This document shows positions 53,190 to 64,000 of a stretch of DNA of 64,000 nt, piece by piece. The stretch's first letter is position 1. Every line of letters starts with the position of its first letter. Under the pieces are notes generated by a model, which was not told where the DNA came from, did no database searches, and saw only the letters and a program-made list of their open reading frames with translations. Source of the stretch: Ligula intestinalis (Eukaryota > Platyhelminthes > Cestoda > Diphyllobothriidea > Diphyllobothriidae); contig JAYGXS010000004.1 of NCBI GenBank assembly GCA_036362985.1, forward strand, positions 63,632,141 through 63,696,140, read 5' to 3'. A program made the position numbers and the translations under genes.

Positions 53190-53800
53190 CCGTCACTATG
53201 CGGTGGGGGAGAAAGTGAGATCGACCCTCGGCGCGCTTCTCTCCTCACTATAATAAATCTGAATGTGGTTGAATCTATCACGGTGCGCTGAAAGCCGTGG
53301 CTTTGAGGGTTTGCCAACTGATAGGAAAATTCGGGCCCTCTATGTTACTGCTCTTCCTGTACGCGTCTGTTTGTGTGTGCGTATGGGAGGCGAGGGAGGA
53401 CTGAGAGTCAGGCTGCAATGGCTCCCTCTTAATGTGGCCTTTATGGCGCTCCCGCGCAGGCGGGAGCACACCTAGCGAGTTGGCTGATTCAAGTGTGCGC
53501 GTGCTGAGTGTTTATCGTGCCAGCCATCTACACCCTCCCTCATCCCCGGTCTTATTGACTTTGTGTTTACACCGGATACGGACGTGGGAGTGGCAAGCGA
53601 GTGGGTAGATTCGCCGCGAGTCTGCCTAAAATTCTGTTTTCTCTCGTGCCAGTTCTCTGCGTTGCCCCTGCTTGCTGTTGCTTTCTTGTTGCTTGCCCAG
53701 CTTGCCTCTGTGTATGCTGCGGCTTGCTTCAGCGTCTGCTGCGGCTGTTGGAGCACGCAGTGCCCATCGTCGAAATCGACGGGGGAACTGTCGAATGAGT
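53190..53800 (+). repeat. Dispersed repeat E
   Basis: AAGTGAGATCGACCCTCGG, ATCACGGTGCGCTGAAAGCCG, GGCTGCAATGGCTCC, AATGTGGCCTTTATGGC and, at the end, GCCCATCGTCGAAATCGACG. Longest E copy: an extra pyrimidine-rich segment near 53640-53750 keeps frames open on both strands (53472-53936 minus, 53563-53961 plus), but these are by-products of composition. Confidence 0.6.
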
Positions 53801-53949
53801 TCTGCAACCAATCAGCGAGCATCCATTCCCCAATGCTGATATCTCCTATTAAAACTAACAAGAAAATGAACCCATCAGTTAAAACATTGAACGTACTACA
53901 AATAGGTTTCTGTTTTGATCCTCCGTTGCTGCACAACCTGAGGCTACGT

Positions 53950-54045
53950 AGAACTGGCTGATGATGGCTAGTAAGGTAGAAATGGCCATTCCATTTTCTT
54001 TAGTTTCTGTCGACAATGCTCAAGGTGAGCTTTCTCAGCGCAAAA
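53950..54045 (+). mobile_element. SINE B ribozyme-region fragment
   Basis: ACTGG, core CTGATGA (53959), TGGCTAGTAAGGTA, GAAATGGCCATT, CCATTTTC. Core and stem III are kept; stem II and stem I are partly broken. The tRNA-like head is absent. Confidence 0.55.
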
Positions 54046-54218
54046 TAAAGGACTCCGGCTAGTAACGTCGCCAGTACTGGGGCCGAATGGAGCGCTCCTG
54101 GTAATCCTGTCCACTCTCTGTTGTTACCATGCGTTCTCACTGAGGACAATCATCGCTTTGCTGTCCTCATTGCCCTTCACGGCCAATCAGGTTGGTCGTC
54201 AAGCTGCGTGCGGAGTAC

Positions 54219-54530
54219 TTAGGCTGCTAAAGCACCTATCGAAAATATCCCGCGGACTACCAGATGCTCAACAGTAGTACAAGAAGCACCGACTGAGTAG
54301 ACCCAGTCAGCCCTCTGGATGCGCAAGTACTCCTGCGCCACCAACCCCGCTGGCAGGCGAAGATCAAAGAACACATGCTGTCGGACAGGTGGCGAGTGGA
54401 TGATTGGCCCCTCCCGGGGGAGGACAGCTTCCACCATGCCCAAAATGTCAATACATTTTGTGCGCCTGACTCCGTGGAGTGAGTCGGTGCAGGTGTGCGC
54501 GTCTGGTATCTCTTCATCTTTTGCACTCAA
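54219..54530 (-). CDS. Open frame, possible exon, unknown
   Basis: The minus-strand frame of 103 codons contains ILGMVEAVLPREGPIIHSPP and HVFFDLRLPAGLVAQEYLRI, which looks protein-like and has no repeat match. However, the overlapping frame is open too (54257-54526), which is expected in GC-rich sequence, and no strong splice site was found at either end. No family is recognised. Confidence 0.2.
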   Translation of the reverse strand: MSAKDEEIPDAHTCTDSLHGVRRTKCIDILGMVEAVLPREGPIIHSPPVRQHVFFDLRLPAGLVAQEYLRIQRADWVYSVGASCTTVEHLVVRGIFSIGALAA

Positions 54531-54889
54531 TGAGGCAGAGTAGTGTGTGTGTTTACGTGGGGAGGCTGATGATAACGGAGTGGCGAGCCCCTAATGGACA
54601 CTCCGACAGGACACACGGGAGAGAGAGAGAGATAGGACGGACGGGCGGTGGGCAACTGATGTATTTACTGTACTCCACTTTGCCAAATTTGTCCTCTTAT
54701 TGCGCAGCAGAGACCTCCAGCAAAAATACCTACTCCACTGGTCCGAACTGTTTGGAGCTAACGTTATGGCTCTTGAGCATGCATTTTTACAGCAGATACT
54801 CTCGTGTTCAGAGTAAGGATCCGATGAACCGGCGGGGAAGAAGGGTGTGTAAATTAATAAGATGCCTGATGAGGCTGACTAGTTTGACC

Positions 54890-55110
54890 ACACAATCGGG
54901 AAAAGGACGCTCCGTCCACTTAAAATAGGTGGCCTAGCGATAAGTTTCAGGAAGGTTAAATTTTCCCGTGTCTTGATTCTAACATCAAATGAAACGTTGG
55001 CCTTAATCTTACCCCTAGCCATAACAACTAACACGAACAAAAACCTTGACCCTTGGCATATATTGACCCTAGTATTAAAAATAGCCCTAACCATAACCAT
55101 CACATCAAAT
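54890..55110 (+). repeat. Repeat G
   Basis: GGTGGCCTAGCGATAAGTTTCAG-type leader, then CTTAATCTTACCCCTAGCC, CCTTGACCC and AGCCCTAACCATAACC variants, as at 30715 and 48110. Confidence 0.45.
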
Positions 55111-55224
55111 ATGAAGCTGTTTTCTCCGGTTTGGCCCAAACCCAGACGTATTGTGGATGATTTCTGACCCCGTGTCTTCATTAGGTGGCTATAAAAATTA
55201 GGCTTTTTAGATGCCTCAAGTGGG

Positions 55225-55680
55225 GAGAAACATCTTTAGACAGATATTATTACCCGGGAAACTTCAAGGGCTATTTCTGGCTTATAAGCCATCGTCAGCC
55301 AGACGTACGCAGAACCAAGTGGCACCCCATCCGAGCCTCCAACTCGTTCAGAGTCAAACGCCCTAACTATTGAACTCGTTGTCTTGCCGGTGCTAGGTCG
55401 GGGATATTGACACTCATTGATGAGCGCTCACTCGACCGCTAATAGAACTCATTTGTCACGCTTTGCTTAGGGTCCCGACAGACGCCTTGATCGTCGTAGC
55501 AGTTGGTAGTTTAGGCAGCTACTATTACCGGCAAAGACAAGTGGGAGACTGGAATGGCCATTTTTGGTTTATTAGCCATCCTCATCCAGTCGTACCTAGA
55601 CCCAGCCTCGAACTCACGACCTCTTTGATCACAGGCAAACTCTCTAACCATCGGGCCACGAGCTCGTTGTCAAGGCGAAA
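55225..55680 (-). mobile_element. SINE B, two copies in tandem
   Basis: Minus strand: full copy from 55680 (head GAGCTCGTGGCCCGATGGTTA, GTCGTGAGTTCGAGGCTGG) through a decayed hammerhead (ACTGGATGAGGATGG) and body to about 55405, then a second copy (55405-55225) whose hammerhead has core CTGACGA, perfect stem II TGGCT/AGCCA and GAAA but a lost stem I partner. Head-to-tail order shows tandem units. Confidence 0.6.
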
Positions 55681-55919
55681 CATCATTCATCCGCTATCAT
55701 CAGAATTATGGCACTAGCTCCAAAATCACGTCAAGGTATCTAAAGAACGACGCTTTCGGATGGAGGTACTCATTAACAGATTGATGATGAAGAAGAACAG
55801 GTTGCTTTGAACAGTTCATAAACGTTTCCTACAATGCAAATGATGATAGTGGTGACTTGTGTGGCCGCCTCAATAGGGTACAAGAGTAGAAAGATACTAC
55901 GCACCTAACAGTATCGACT

Positions 55920-56080
55920 TCACGACAGATTTGAGAAATGGTAAATGCTCCCCTGTGTTAACCCTACAACTTAACCTAACATAAAACAAAACTCCCACCT
56001 TAATTTTAATCCTTGTCCTAAATTCTACAGTTAACCCGAACCCCAACCTTACACCTAATTTACCCCAAATTTGGCGCAAG
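55920..56080 (+). repeat. Repeat G
   Basis: TGTTAACCCTACAACTTAACC, CTTAATTTTAATCCTTG and AACCCGAACCCCAACC variants. Confidence 0.4.
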
Positions 56081-56149
56081 GTCACGTTATAGTGAGTGGT
56101 TCCTGCGCCCGTGACCTGTTTTGGCGGTCTTACAAGTTATCCTTACACA

Positions 56150-56430
56150 AAGAGAGATTCAGTTGACTAAATTGTTATAGATTCATGATCTCGGTGGGAG
56201 TCATACCCACACAGCAGGTAAGACTTGTGTGCAGCCAACGTTCTAAAATTGATCTACAAGGCTCACCATGAGCTGTGAATTTAATCACACATGGATCGAT
56301 TTTACCAGTCCAACCTACTATTTGTATGGAATCCACAATTGCGGGACAGCAAGCTGACTGCCCAGGTAAGGTTTCCTAAGCCATAATCTATCACCGAGAA
56401 GACTACTAGACTCGCTGAATTTTTAGGGGG
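56150..56430 (-). mobile_element. SINE A, minus member of inverted pair
   Basis: Minus strand: body with TTAGGAAACC, TGGGCAGTCAGCTTGCTGTC, AGTAGGTTGGACTGG and TAAAATCGATCC, head GAGCCTTGTAGATCAAT and GGGTATGACTCCCAC, then a decayed end. It abuts 56431-56660. Confidence 0.6.
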
Positions 56431-56660
56431 ATTTGGCAGATTTGCTTTATTCCGTTGACCCAGTCGTATGGATCCACCGAGGGTAAAATCGATCGTCATT
56501 GAGTAAATTCAAGGCTCACGGTGAGTCCCGTAGCTCACTGGTAAAGCGTTGGCTGCGCAAAAGCCTGCCCTGTCGTGTGCGTTCGACTCCAAACGCGACC
56601 GCAAAGTTTTTCACGATTGGGTCATTTAAATTAAGCAAATCTGCTACCCCCCACCTTGTC
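56431..56660 (+). mobile_element. SINE A, plus member of inverted pair
   Basis: AGGGTAAAATCGATCG, ATTGAGTAAATTCAAGGC, head CCCGTAGCTCACTGGTAAAGCG (A box), GGCTGCGCAAAAGCC hairpin, GTTCGACTCCAAAC (B box) and ATTGGGTCATTTAAATTAAG. Confidence 0.65.
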
Positions 56661-58374
56661 CTTAAAGACAGAGCGATTGCGATTGCCATGTCTGACTTAG
56701 TTGACATTTTTAGTCACTGATGAAGCCACACCTAGCTGCCAAGCATAAAATTTGTCTTGTGCACGTTACGTTTCTATCGAGTTAGTTCACTTAGCTTGCA
56801 CTAATGACCATCGTAATTTCGTTGTTAATGCTGTGAATGGACGAAGTAATATGGAGTCTACCACCTCTAACACAACTTGCGCACTGACAGTTTGGACAGT
56901 TTATTTGAGTAAGTCAACCCTAATCGTTTGGCTGAATACCTTATTGACATGTTACCTCAATAAGTGAGCCAGTTCGTCGAACTTCTCAGTACAGCTTGTG
57001 TGTGGTCAGAATTTGCAAAACAGAGAAATGGATGCAACTACCTCTATTCGCATGGAGACGGCACGAAACGCCAGTCCACCAGCAAACGCCGCAGCCAACG
57101 TTCTAGCAACCGTACCTACACTCCTTCAAACACACACATATAACTGATCATTTGGCAGACTTGAATAATTCATTTGCCCCGATCTTTGACAGCTTGGTGG
57201 TCAAGCACCTGAAAACATCTGTTTTTTTTTCAAAGACCACTTCAGCACTTATAAGGCAGATTCTAGAAGGAGGCGTACGGGTAGTAATCTCAAGCGCAGT
57301 TGAAATAGTTCTTCCAGGGAGTAATGTTTTACAGGCTGCCCTCTTCAGCCATGAAAATAGCGGGAATACCTTCCATGCTTTCCCGCGGATGCAGGACTTG
57401 GGAACTTCACCGTACTACGAGCTTTATGCTGGTTTCCAAGTGTGAGTGCATATTTACATATCTTAGCCTTTACAATAAAATCGACCTCAACCCTTCCTTC
57501 AAAGGTATCGCATAGCCACGTGCACTGTGGGGCCTTCCTTGCACTTGTACACATAAGCGATCCCTCTCAAAAATAGTTTTAAATCTCGCATTCTATCCTG
57601 CAGTGAAACCGGACGTCCACTAGTGCTATTTTACATTGTCTGTTGGAGCCTACTGTACATGAACTAATGGGTCAATCAACAATAAGACAGGTTTCGAACC
57701 CCACTTAGTTCGGAGTAGGACTGTCAGGTAAGAGCAAATTAACTAGAGGTGATAATTTCAGCCTCCTCGGATTTTTGTTTGTACTGCTTCTCCATCAGTG
57801 GTTGCAGGTTGCTATGCAACCGTACTGTGTCAGCTAAGGAACAGGGCCCGGCGGCCACGCTGAAATTGCTTGCTGCTCGTATGCAAGGAGTAGGTCGATG
57901 GACACTGTTTTACGAAGTTAATACGTAAGACTCACATTTCGCTGTATCCTAGAAGGCGTCTATAAGTTTGAGGTATATGAGCTACTGTGGCAGGCAGCTT
58001 TGTAAGTTTGGCGTCAAATTCCAATTAGTCCAAAAGATGCGGACGTATTTGATAATGTCTGTTGCCCTCTTAGAAGAAGTTTAAGACGACGGTGCTGGTC
58101 TATGCCTAAATAAACCTCTTCCCAGATACAAAATTTCAACAGTTTATCTTAAAAGACCAGCAATACTCGTTCAATCCCCTGTCCAGAGCCCAATGAAAGG
58201 ATACAGGAAAAGCCTTTGAGTTAGCTGGCTATGTCTGACTGGAATTCAGCAAAGGCCTCGCCCACTGGCCCTAAAAACGCTTCTATTCAAATAGTAAACA
58301 AAAAAGTGTTCTGCTAAAGTGCCGAAGATGTTTTTCTGAGTGAACTTCCGTGTGTACGTGTTCTCGTCAGTTGC
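56661..58374. other. No gene seen
   Basis: A short SINE A head piece lies at 57082-57100. The 97-codon plus frame at 57152-57445 has no recognisable domain. Nothing else is supported. Confidence 0.3.
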
Positions 58375-58790
58375 TGGCGGTGGAGGAGAGAGTGACTTTC
58401 AGCGCAAACTGATGGGATAACTTGGACACCGCAGTCGGCCAAGTATGTGTCTTATTGTATAAAGTGGCTACCTGTGGGCTGACAGTCAGGCTCAATGGCT
58501 CCTTCTTTATGCAGTCTTTATGGCACCTCTCTATCTATTTAGATGTGGTGTAGGTACGCGTGTTGAGTGTTGATCGCGCCAGCCGTCTGCGCTCTCCCCC
58601 ATCTTCGGTCTTCTTGAATTTTGTCTTGACATCTCGTCCGGTATGGAAGTGATGAAAGGGTAGGGTCGTTTCTCCGCGAGCCTACTTTCAATATAATCCA
58701 GCAAAAGTCACCACGCTTGTCTTCAATTCGCTGAAGCTCGTGATGGACATCGTCGAAATCGACAGTCGAACTGACGTGTGTGTAAGTCAA
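58375..58790 (+). repeat. Dispersed repeat E
   Basis: GGGATAACTTGGACACCGCAG, GGCTGACAGTCAGGCTCAATGG, TGGCTCC, TACTTTCAATATAATCC and GACATCGTCGAAATCGACAG. In minus sense a 103-codon frame (58539-58850) includes TVDFDDVHHEL, the translated head module. Confidence 0.6.
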
Positions 58791-59584
58791 AATTAAGGCG
58801 TTGACTTGAGGAAGAGAGCAGCATCTGTCATAGTATATTGAAATATGCATTTATTAAACGTTCCTTCGTTAAGAATAGTCTCTGAGGTTGCACTTGACAA
58901 CTTCATAGCCAGAATAACCAACTGAGTGTCATATTACTTGAAAAACCTCTGATCTCACAGTCTTTGCAGCTTGAAATGACCAGGATGAAATTTAACTAAA
59001 AATCACCGTGGCGGTTTTGTTCCAGGGAACATTAGAGAAGGTGATTTGACCGCTAAAACAAGAATTCCAGTCACCTTAGGTTTCGCATAGACTATCAGGT
59101 CCGTTGTTAGAGCCCTCCAATACGGCAAAACCGGCTTGGGAGTTACTGATCGTCTTATAACTTTTTTAATGGTTGTAACGGCAGCAATCAGGTGCTGTAC
59201 AATCAAATCGACGGACCTGATTCTGCAGTTGAAAACTCTCAGAGTGGTTTACTGGATACGATACGGCTACGGCAGATGCAGCTACCTCGGAGAAGCTGGA
59301 AGATTAATCCAAACGCAAACACCCAGAGGTATTGTCGAGTCATGGCCTAATGGATAGGACAGGGTGATATCTTCACTTTCACTGAAACCGAAATTCTCGG
59401 TAGGTAATTCTATGAGAGCATAAACGTAATTATGCGTCCTGCATCAAACTGGAAAATCCGATAATCTCTCTCTTTTCTAGTAAATAACACACACTGTGTT
59501 TGGAAGTGACAATTTGCCAAAAGAGAAGCGCACGCGCAAACATTTTGTATTGGCAATAGCGAAAAGCTACATTTTTGGGTAATT
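58791..59584. other. No gene seen
   Basis: The 73-codon plus frame at 59136-59357 has no recognisable domain. ATGGCCTAATGGATAGGAC near 59342 looks like a tRNA A box, but no B box follows. Confidence 0.3.
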
Positions 59585-59720
59585 ATTGGTTAGGTATGGC
59601 TGGCTGATGACGGCTAATGAGTCAAAAATGATCACTCCAGTCTTTATTGTCTTTTTCGGTAGTATTCTTCTGTCACCAATAATACTGGCTGCTATACAGC
59701 AACCGGCAGGACTTGAAAGT
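59585..59720 (+). mobile_element. SINE B ribozyme-region fragment
   Basis: GGTATGGCTGG, core CTGATGA (59604-59610), GGCTAATGAGTC hairpin, AAAAATGATC (G12 lost), ACTCCAGTC. Stem I GGCTGG/CCAGTC is intact. The head is missing. Confidence 0.55.
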
Positions 59721-60059
59721 GACCCTTAGAGTAAAAGAAAACACGGGAGCCATGTTGCCGATCAGTGAGCCCCCATCCACCATCAGTCATCAACATCCGT
59801 CGTGGAGTATGGTCAATTATAATAGGCGTTGGGGAATCGAGAAAAAAACATTTTCCTGGGAATAGCAACAGTTTGACCCTCTTTTCGTAGGCTGCTAGTA
59901 GGGTGACTGTATACACAGGGGCTTAAGTTCTGACTGGTTTGCAATTATCAGGCAGCCGTACTCCCACCCAATGTTGGCAAGGGGAAGGAAACCAATTCAA
60001 GCCTCAGTGAACTAAAAGTTTGCCAGTTGAACCATAAGCATAAGTTCAACCGACCGCTA

Positions 60060-60375
60060 AAGGACGTCATCTGGGTCGTTCTGCCTGGGGTCTCGGCAGG
60101 GGCCCTGACAGCCATAGCAGCTGATAATATAGGCAGATGGTATAACTGGCAAAGACTAGGGAGACTGGAATGGCCACTTGGGGCTTACCAGCCTCCTTCA
60201 GTTAGTCATATCCAGACCCAAGTGGCGTCCCACCCGAGTCTCAAACTCGCGACCCATTTGATCAGAGTAAAACGCTCTAACCATCGAGCATGAGCTCGTT
60301 GTGCTGCTGGGTTAGGTTAAGGGATACTGACACAAATTAATGAACGTTCACTCAACCGCTAACGGAATCCGTATG
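60060..60375 (-). mobile_element. SINE B, minus member of inverted pair
   Basis: Minus strand: tail of a preceding copy (GTTAGCGGTTGAGTGAACG), head GAGCTCATGCTCGATGGTTAG, AGTTTGAGACTCGGG, GATATGACTAACTGAAGGA (decayed core) and GGCCATTCCAGTCTCCC, then a body with GGCTGTCAGGGCCC. Confidence 0.6.
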
Positions 60376-60379
60376 CCCT

Positions 60380-60745
60380 GCTCTACCTGGCTATTCCAGC
60401 CTTCCCTCTCTTTGCCGGTGAAACTATCTGCCCACAATTCCAGCTGCTATGGCTGTCAGAGTCTTTGTCAAGACCCCAGACGGAGTGAAACAGATAAGTT
60501 TCGTTAGCGGTCGGGTGAATGTTCATCAAAAAATGTCGATATCCCTCGACCCAATCCGGCAAGAAAACGAGCTCGTGGCTCAGTGGCTAGAGCGTTTGAC
60601 TGTAATCAAAGAGGTCGCGAGTTCGAAGATCGGATGGGACGCCACTTGGCTCTGGATATGACTGCCTGGTGACGGCTAATAAGTCAGCAATTGCTATTCC
60701 AGTCTCACTTTTATTTGCTGGTAATACTATCTGCCAGCATAAGTT
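60380..60745 (+). mobile_element. SINE B, plus member of inverted pair
   Basis: Body (GGCTGTCAGAGTC, AGACGGAGTGAAACAGATAAG, GGTCGGGTGAATG) then head at about 60567 (GAGCTCGTGGCTCAGTGGCTAG A box, GCGAGTTCGAAGATCGG B box) and a decayed hammerhead (CTGGTGA core, GCAA). The head is the best-preserved SINE B tRNA-like part; TTGACTGTAATCAA resembles a tRNA anticodon arm. Confidence 0.65.
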
Positions 60746-61892
60746 CTGTTGAGTGAGACTGGAAATGCTTAAGCACCAGTACAAATGGTATATATCTGAC
60801 TGGTCCGACCGCAGAGTTGAACGGAACCTCTTAGCTCGGCCTCAGTGAGCTCTATTATTACTAACCTTGCGTAACAAAATATTTTCATTAATAATCACAA
60901 CTGTACCGCTAAGGTAGACATTCGACAACTTTTGGTGGCTTTTTGTACACATTCGCGTTTGATCATCAAGTGCGGCTCTAGGAGACGGCGTGAGCAATAT
61001 CCATCAGGAGTTTTCAAGGGAGTGTAAGATTATCTCAGCTGTGAACTTACTCAAACTATGACAGTAAAAGTGTCAAGTTCAAGTTATGGAGAATTTGGAT
61101 TTTCCTCACAGGCAATCATACCATCAGGTAAGCAGGGACCTTTTTTAAGTATCATTATCAGTCCCACGCCCTGAACTCATTTTGCGAAAGAGGATGTACT
61201 GGAAGCACCACCATCTACATTCTACATTTTGAGTCGAAGGACGAGAACTAATAAATGGAAAGAAAAAAAAACTGTGAATTTAAAACCAGGAAGTTAGCTG
61301 ACAGTACCTATTTGAAATGACGGGACCACTCATGCGCTGCGTCACCTGATTTATGAGCGGGAATAACCACTGGTCAGTTCGGGTGTCTCACCAGCTACGA
61401 ATTTTACTTAACGCCTTTCAGAGCGTCATTTTGTAAGCGAAATATGCTACATAAAGTTAGGTTATTAACGAAAAAGAGAACAAGTCTGTCCACTGTTCAA
61501 TGCAGCCCTAGATTCAGGTGATTGTCATTATCAAGAATTGTTCCAGATTACATCCGCTCATTCATGCAGACGGAATTAATTTAAACGTGAAATTTCTACA
61601 CAATATCCGTTCTCAACTTGACATTTTACACTTTATGTCGTGTAAATATGGCCAGACAAAATGTGAATTGACACGTTATTTTTGGAAACCCGTGTGTATG
61701 TGATTTTCTTGTGGAAGTGGTGATTTTTGAGTGTGTGTGTTTTATTCACAAATACCGCCGAGGTGCCCAGGCATTATTTTATCTTAACAAATTTGCACGT
61801 TCAAGACGGATTTAATGTGGCTATAAAAGGCCACAAACAAACTACACATTCCAGCACCTGTTTTGATGTGTGAGTTTAAGATAAACTGCAGT
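60746..61892. other. No gene seen
   Basis: No supported exon or repeat match. Confidence 0.3.
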
Positions 61893-62905
61893 GCCACAGT
61901 CCACAGTATGGCTCCACATTCGTACAGAATGCTGACATTTGCGAAATATGGATATTCACTCACTAATCGGCATTCAGTAAGGTTGTAATACTGATTATCG
62001 GGTAGCTTAATCTAAACTCATTTCCGTAAAGATAGCATGCCCGCTTTTTGCGAGCTTCTTTTTGACCACTAATAAAAGGCACATACCGTAAAAAATGGCT
62101 ACATAAGTGGTATGCATTTTGATCATTGACTTGGACTACCTTTATAAATTCAAATATATTTTATGGGAAACATGCACGAAAATGTTCTTTTTTGCACACG
62201 ATTGTTTAAAAATTACGCCTTCTTTAAATTTTATAATTTAATAAATGGTATATTCAAATTTATGGAAAAAGTTTCTAAATTTTCGAATATTTTGAAACCA
62301 TCCAACTGAATTCAAGGTTTACAGACTGCATGCTGTGTTTATCATGTTTAAGGAAAAGTAAGTTTTTTCCTACGGTTTGTGAAAGAAGTCACATAGTTCT
62401 CATTAAATTTTGCAATAGATGTGGATCATATTGTATACATTATAAGCAGTATTAATAAATTGGCGGCTTTGAGGTTTTATGAATGATTGCCTCACAATCA
62501 CAAGAAATGTCATGATAAGAAATTTTTTCTGAAACAGAAGGATACTGTTTCCTAAATTATAAAACTTAAGGAAGGCGTAATTTGCTATCAAACGTAAACT
62601 GAAAAAAATATTTTCGTGTGTGCTTCCCATAAAATGTATTGGAATGTCGAATGACAATCAAAATCAATGATAAAATTTAAACTTCTTTTGTAGCCATTTT
62701 CTACACTACATACTTTTTTTATTTGTCGGAAGGAAGCTTGGTAAAGGGCCAGCATCCTCCCCTGACTGAAATGACTTTAGAATAGGCTACACGATAATCA
62801 GTCTGACAGCCTGAGTGAATGATGATAAGCGAGTGAATATCCATCTTTCGCAAATATCGGAATTTTGCGCGAATTCGGAGACGTGCTGTAGTATCCGTGG
62901 ACACG
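61893..62905. mobile_element. Palindromic element P, about 1.0 kb
   Basis: Outer ends AGTCCACAGTATGGCTCCAC and a mirror GTGCTGTAGTATCCGTGGAC; inner pairs ACATTTGCGAAATATGGATA/TATCCATCTTTCGCAAATAT, TAATACTGATTATCGGGTAGC/GGCTACACGATAATCAGTC, CGAGCTTCTTTTTGACC and GGAAGGAAGCTTGGT. Both arms of about 400 bases surround a unique centre of about 200. No coding frame. It is the most symmetric single copy. Confidence 0.65.
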
Positions 62906-64000
62906 TAACTTAGACACAAAACGTTAAAATCAGCAAAAATTCGAAGCATATTTTATAGAAAATTTGGCCACCTTGCAGTATATGTAGGACGCGCAAAAAC
63001 GTAACCAAAGTTGGAAAATCAGCAGACAGCGATTTTATTTGGCCCATAAAAAGATAGTAAAATGTGCCGACAAAATTCAAGAATGAACAAACTTTTTACA
63101 ATTTTGTTTTTTGGTTTGGAAAGAGTTGGAGGACTGAAAATTCAACATCGAAATTTATCAGTTATCAGAGAAAATTTATTAATAAATATGGAACATATTT
63201 ATCACAGACCCACCGTGTGGATACATATTTTCTGCAGACAGTATGCTCCGCATTTGCACGTGGCCACAAATAAAAGAAAAACCGTAATCTGCTAAAAAGG
63301 AAGGTAAGAGAACTGCCTACCCAGTTAAACGCTCCAGGAAACCGTCCTTTTCGAAATAAATAATGAAAACTGAAGACTAAAATGTAGTTACTGATATCGC
63401 AAGAATACCCTAAATTACAGCGAACCTGGCCAGCACCATGAAGCACATAGCAATTTTACCGATACATTCTCTTTTTATACAGAAAATAACAAGACTGCTT
63501 TTGCATCTGCAATTGAGAGAATAATTTCTTCGTCAGTGATAACGCATTCCCCATACATGACCTTACGAACACCCTTATTCCTCTAAAACAAAGTAAACCT
63601 CCCGTCGTTTAAATCAACCACCTTCTGGTTCAATAAAAATGCGTAAAAATATCAGATTTTCTTTACATCATTTTGAAGCACGCACTCAAGCCTCTGAATG
63701 TCACCCATCTGCCTTACTACATACTGCAATAACTGCTAGAGAATATCCAGTCTGAGGAGCATCTTAAACGTTTCACAATGACATTGTTCCCAGTCCATAT
63801 TACTTTCTTTGAATGGAAAGTCCTTATGGACTTCTGTCAGTTAAGGCTGATTGTTTGACTCGAATATTCGGACTTAGCCATTCAGACTTCTTCTAGAGAT
63901 ATTGATATTCTTGAGCGCTCTATTTAACATTGAGAAATTCACATGTATAAGCGTTTACCTAAGAGTCATTCGGCATTCCATCGAAGCACAAAGCAGTGCA
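62906..64000. other. No gene seen
   Basis: AT-rich. Frames at 63062-63295 (plus) and 63165-63446 (minus) have no recognisable domain. Confidence 0.3.

Noticed and set aside
53472..53961. Overlapping open frames of 154 codons (minus) and 132 codons (plus)
   Set aside because: They lie inside repeat E and are open on both strands because of composition; no recognisable domain.
59338..59360. tRNA-Arg-like A box (TGGCCTAATGGATAGGAC)
   Set aside because: No B box or cloverleaf arms follow within 80 bases.
1..64000. CRISPR array, operons, bacterial promoters or ribosome binding sites
   Set aside because: Nothing of the kind is visible; the sequence is eukaryotic with interspersed repeats and splice-type signals.

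Overview
This is eukaryotic, repeat-rich, mostly non-coding DNA from a draft assembly (a 10-base N gap sits in a GT microsatellite at 50407-50416). No complete protein-coding gene is visible. The longest open frames are short and mostly lie inside repeats. The mix of Penelope-like retroelement debris, tRNA-derived SINEs carrying hammerhead ribozymes, and short inverted-repeat transposons with 8-bp target duplications suggests a parasitic flatworm, most likely a diphyllobothriidean tapeworm such as Spirometra, Schistocephalus or Dibothriocephalus. That assignment is inference from repeat style, not from a marker gene.

Layout. 0-2.4 kb: two inverted pairs of retroelement 3' ends, plus a copy of repeat E. 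3.8-14.4 kb: repeats E and F, long palindromic elements (P), SINE A, SINE B, a small Penelope-type pair and the first 574-bp MITE. 14.4-24.7 kb: sparse, with SINE B copies at 15.9, 19.7 and 22.0 kb, a 48-bp minisatellite at 17.6 kb and SINE A at 23.5 kb. 24.7-29.6 kb: two H repeats, then Penelope-like material (a GIY-YIG endonuclease reading frame at 26.85-27.36 kb, a ribozyme-bearing 3' end at 28.4 kb and a decayed reverse transcriptase at 29.0-29.6 kb). 29.6-33.3 kb: repeat G and SINE A. 35.3-36.0 kb: a tandemly duplicated SINE B unit. 36.4-38.2 kb: a 1.76-kb palindromic element. 39.1-44.0 kb: another Penelope pair, one plausible exon (40.5 kb) and two MITEs. 45.4-56.7 kb: SINE B, H, E and G repeats, microsatellites and a GC-rich promoter-like stretch. 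58.4-62.9 kb: E, SINE B and a complete P element.

Main result. Two or more unrelated retroelement classes here carry type I hammerhead ribozyme folds. (1) The tRNA-derived SINE B has one just after its tRNA-like head. The copy at 19683-19726 (minus) keeps all conserved core nucleotides, a 6-bp stem I, a perfect stem II and a self-complementary stem III. Copies at 8976-9020 and 45598-45642 keep the fold with compensatory changes. (2) The 3' ends of the Penelope-like elements have another, followed by a TTC- or TCC-rich tail. A third 3'-end family at 0-1 kb has its own version with a different palindromic stem III. Penelope-type 3' ends also occur in six inverted pairs, all arranged with tails pointing outwards.

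The elements are mostly dead copies. They share an RNA-processing motif rather than forming a pathway. Everything here was read by eye; no alignment or database search was run.
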